Of a stretch of DNA of 6,906 bases, positions 6,460 through 6,906 are shown piece after piece (the first letter of the stretch is position 1; every line of letters begins with the position of its first letter). Under the pieces are notes generated by a model, which was not told where the DNA came from, did no database searches, and worked only from the letters and a program-made list of their open reading frames with translations. Made by a program: the position numbers and the translations under genes. This DNA comes from JAFDCJ01 sp049669725 (lineage in GTDB: Bacteria; Desulfobacterota; Desulfobacteria; Desulfobacterales; JAFDCJ01): the NCBI GenBank assembly GCA_049669725.1, contig JBATKU010000654.1:1-6906 (forward strand), given 5' to 3'.

Positions 6460-6906
6460 GCATCTATTAGATTGTAAAATTAGATGAATTCTCTTCGAAA
6501 CAAAAAACCCACCCAATATTCCATTCAGCAGGGACCTGCATTCTGGTCATATGCCCCCCGTTGGGATTCAACCGGAAGGGGTTTTGCCTATCAATTCTAG
6601 CTCATGGTAGTTTTTATTTTGCCAGAGGTATCAAATTGAAATGATACATCGGCTTAATGCTTGAATAGCGGATGGGGTTTCCTGGTTTTGTCTGTGGGAG
6701 ATATTATTTGAGGGGATGCTTTTATCTGTGTTCCGGTGATTTTGATCACCATAACAGTTTGTTGGCAAAGGCTTTGCCGGAATGGGATTTTAGATACTTC
6801 TCGAAAGATAGAGTTGTGGTTCGGTCTTTGAAGGCGAGGTCGGTAAATCACAAACGTTTTATTGCAAAAGCGCGTCCGGATTGAGTTTTTAAATATCTCT
6901 CAAAAT
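6460..6906. other. non-coding tail with short hairpins
   Basis: No convincing gene is present. A plus-strand frame at 6672-6884 (70 codons) has no recognisable family and no good ribosome-binding site, so it is not called. Short perfect hairpins occur at 6628-6647 (GTATCA/TGATAC), 6735-6750 (GGTGAT/ATCACC, loop TTTG) and 6764-6778 (GGCAAA/TTTGCC, loop GGC). Nothing here resembles the missing C-terminal part of the hydrolase or an mlaA gene. Confidence 0.5.
6554..6585 (+). terminator. imperfect intrinsic terminator-like hairpin
   Basis: CCCC (6554-6557) pairs with GGGG (6578-6581). An inner helix, CC-GTTG (6558-6563) with CAAC-C-GG (6569-6575), has a bulged C and a two-base AA bulge between the helices. 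The loop is GGATT and TTTT follows at 6582-6585. It lies about 135 bases after the hydrolase stop and could end that transcript. The bulges and short T run keep confidence low. Confidence 0.35.

Noticed and set aside
6420..6654. Read-through of the hydrolase TAG to recover a longer protein
   Set aside because: The frame beyond the TAG meets a second TAG at 6468-6470 and then runs open to a TGA. The translated stretch has no catalytic Asp/His pattern and no hydrolase character.
6672..6884. 70-codon plus-strand frame in the tail
   Set aside because: No family is recognised, there is no convincing ribosome-binding site, and it overlaps several hairpins. It is probably chance.
1..6906. CRISPR array, tRNA or rRNA
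   Set aside because: No regularly spaced repeats, no cloverleaf with a TTCGAAT-like arm and no rRNA-like blocks were seen on either strand.

Overview
The window reads as an accessory, mosaic stretch of a Gram-negative chromosome. The protein styles suggest Desulfobacterota (Desulfobacterales-like): the GNAT enzyme, the small exported protein and the exported alpha/beta hydrolase resemble, from memory, families common there. There is no rRNA or marker gene, so this assignment is an inference.

Layout. On the minus strand, a multi-pass membrane acyltransferase of the HGSNAT-like/DUF1624 type (1878-697) is followed after 67 bases by a GNAT N-acetyltransferase (629-51). A single in-frame TAG at 336-338 interrupts the GNAT gene. 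From about 1880 to 3640 the DNA is visibly AT-rich. It holds about 650 bases without a clear gene, with a long imperfect inverted repeat (2381-2488) and a possible short leader ORF. Two small plus-strand genes follow: a STAS/SpoIIAA-like protein (2533-2904) and a small exported protein of unknown function (3138-3608). From about 3880 to 6420 the DNA is more GC-rich. It carries a membrane-anchored phospholipase D/cardiolipin-synthase-like enzyme with two intact HKD motifs (3876-5045), then an exported alpha/beta hydrolase with a GYSLG nucleophile elbow (5352-6419). The hydrolase stops at a hairpin element and appears to lack its C-terminal catalytic part. The last 487 bases have no convincing gene but contain several short hairpins and a terminator-like structure.

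How the parts fit together. The acyltransferase, PLD enzyme and hydrolase could all act on envelope lipids or glycans, but spacing and orientation show no single operon. I do not see a coherent new multi-gene system. The best leads are the amber codon inside an otherwise intact GNAT gene, the hairpin element at the end of the hydrolase, a 14-bp inverted repeat abutting the PLD stop codon, and the structured leader before the STAS-like gene. All four intact genes end in TGA; TAG terminates only the two genes that look interrupted.
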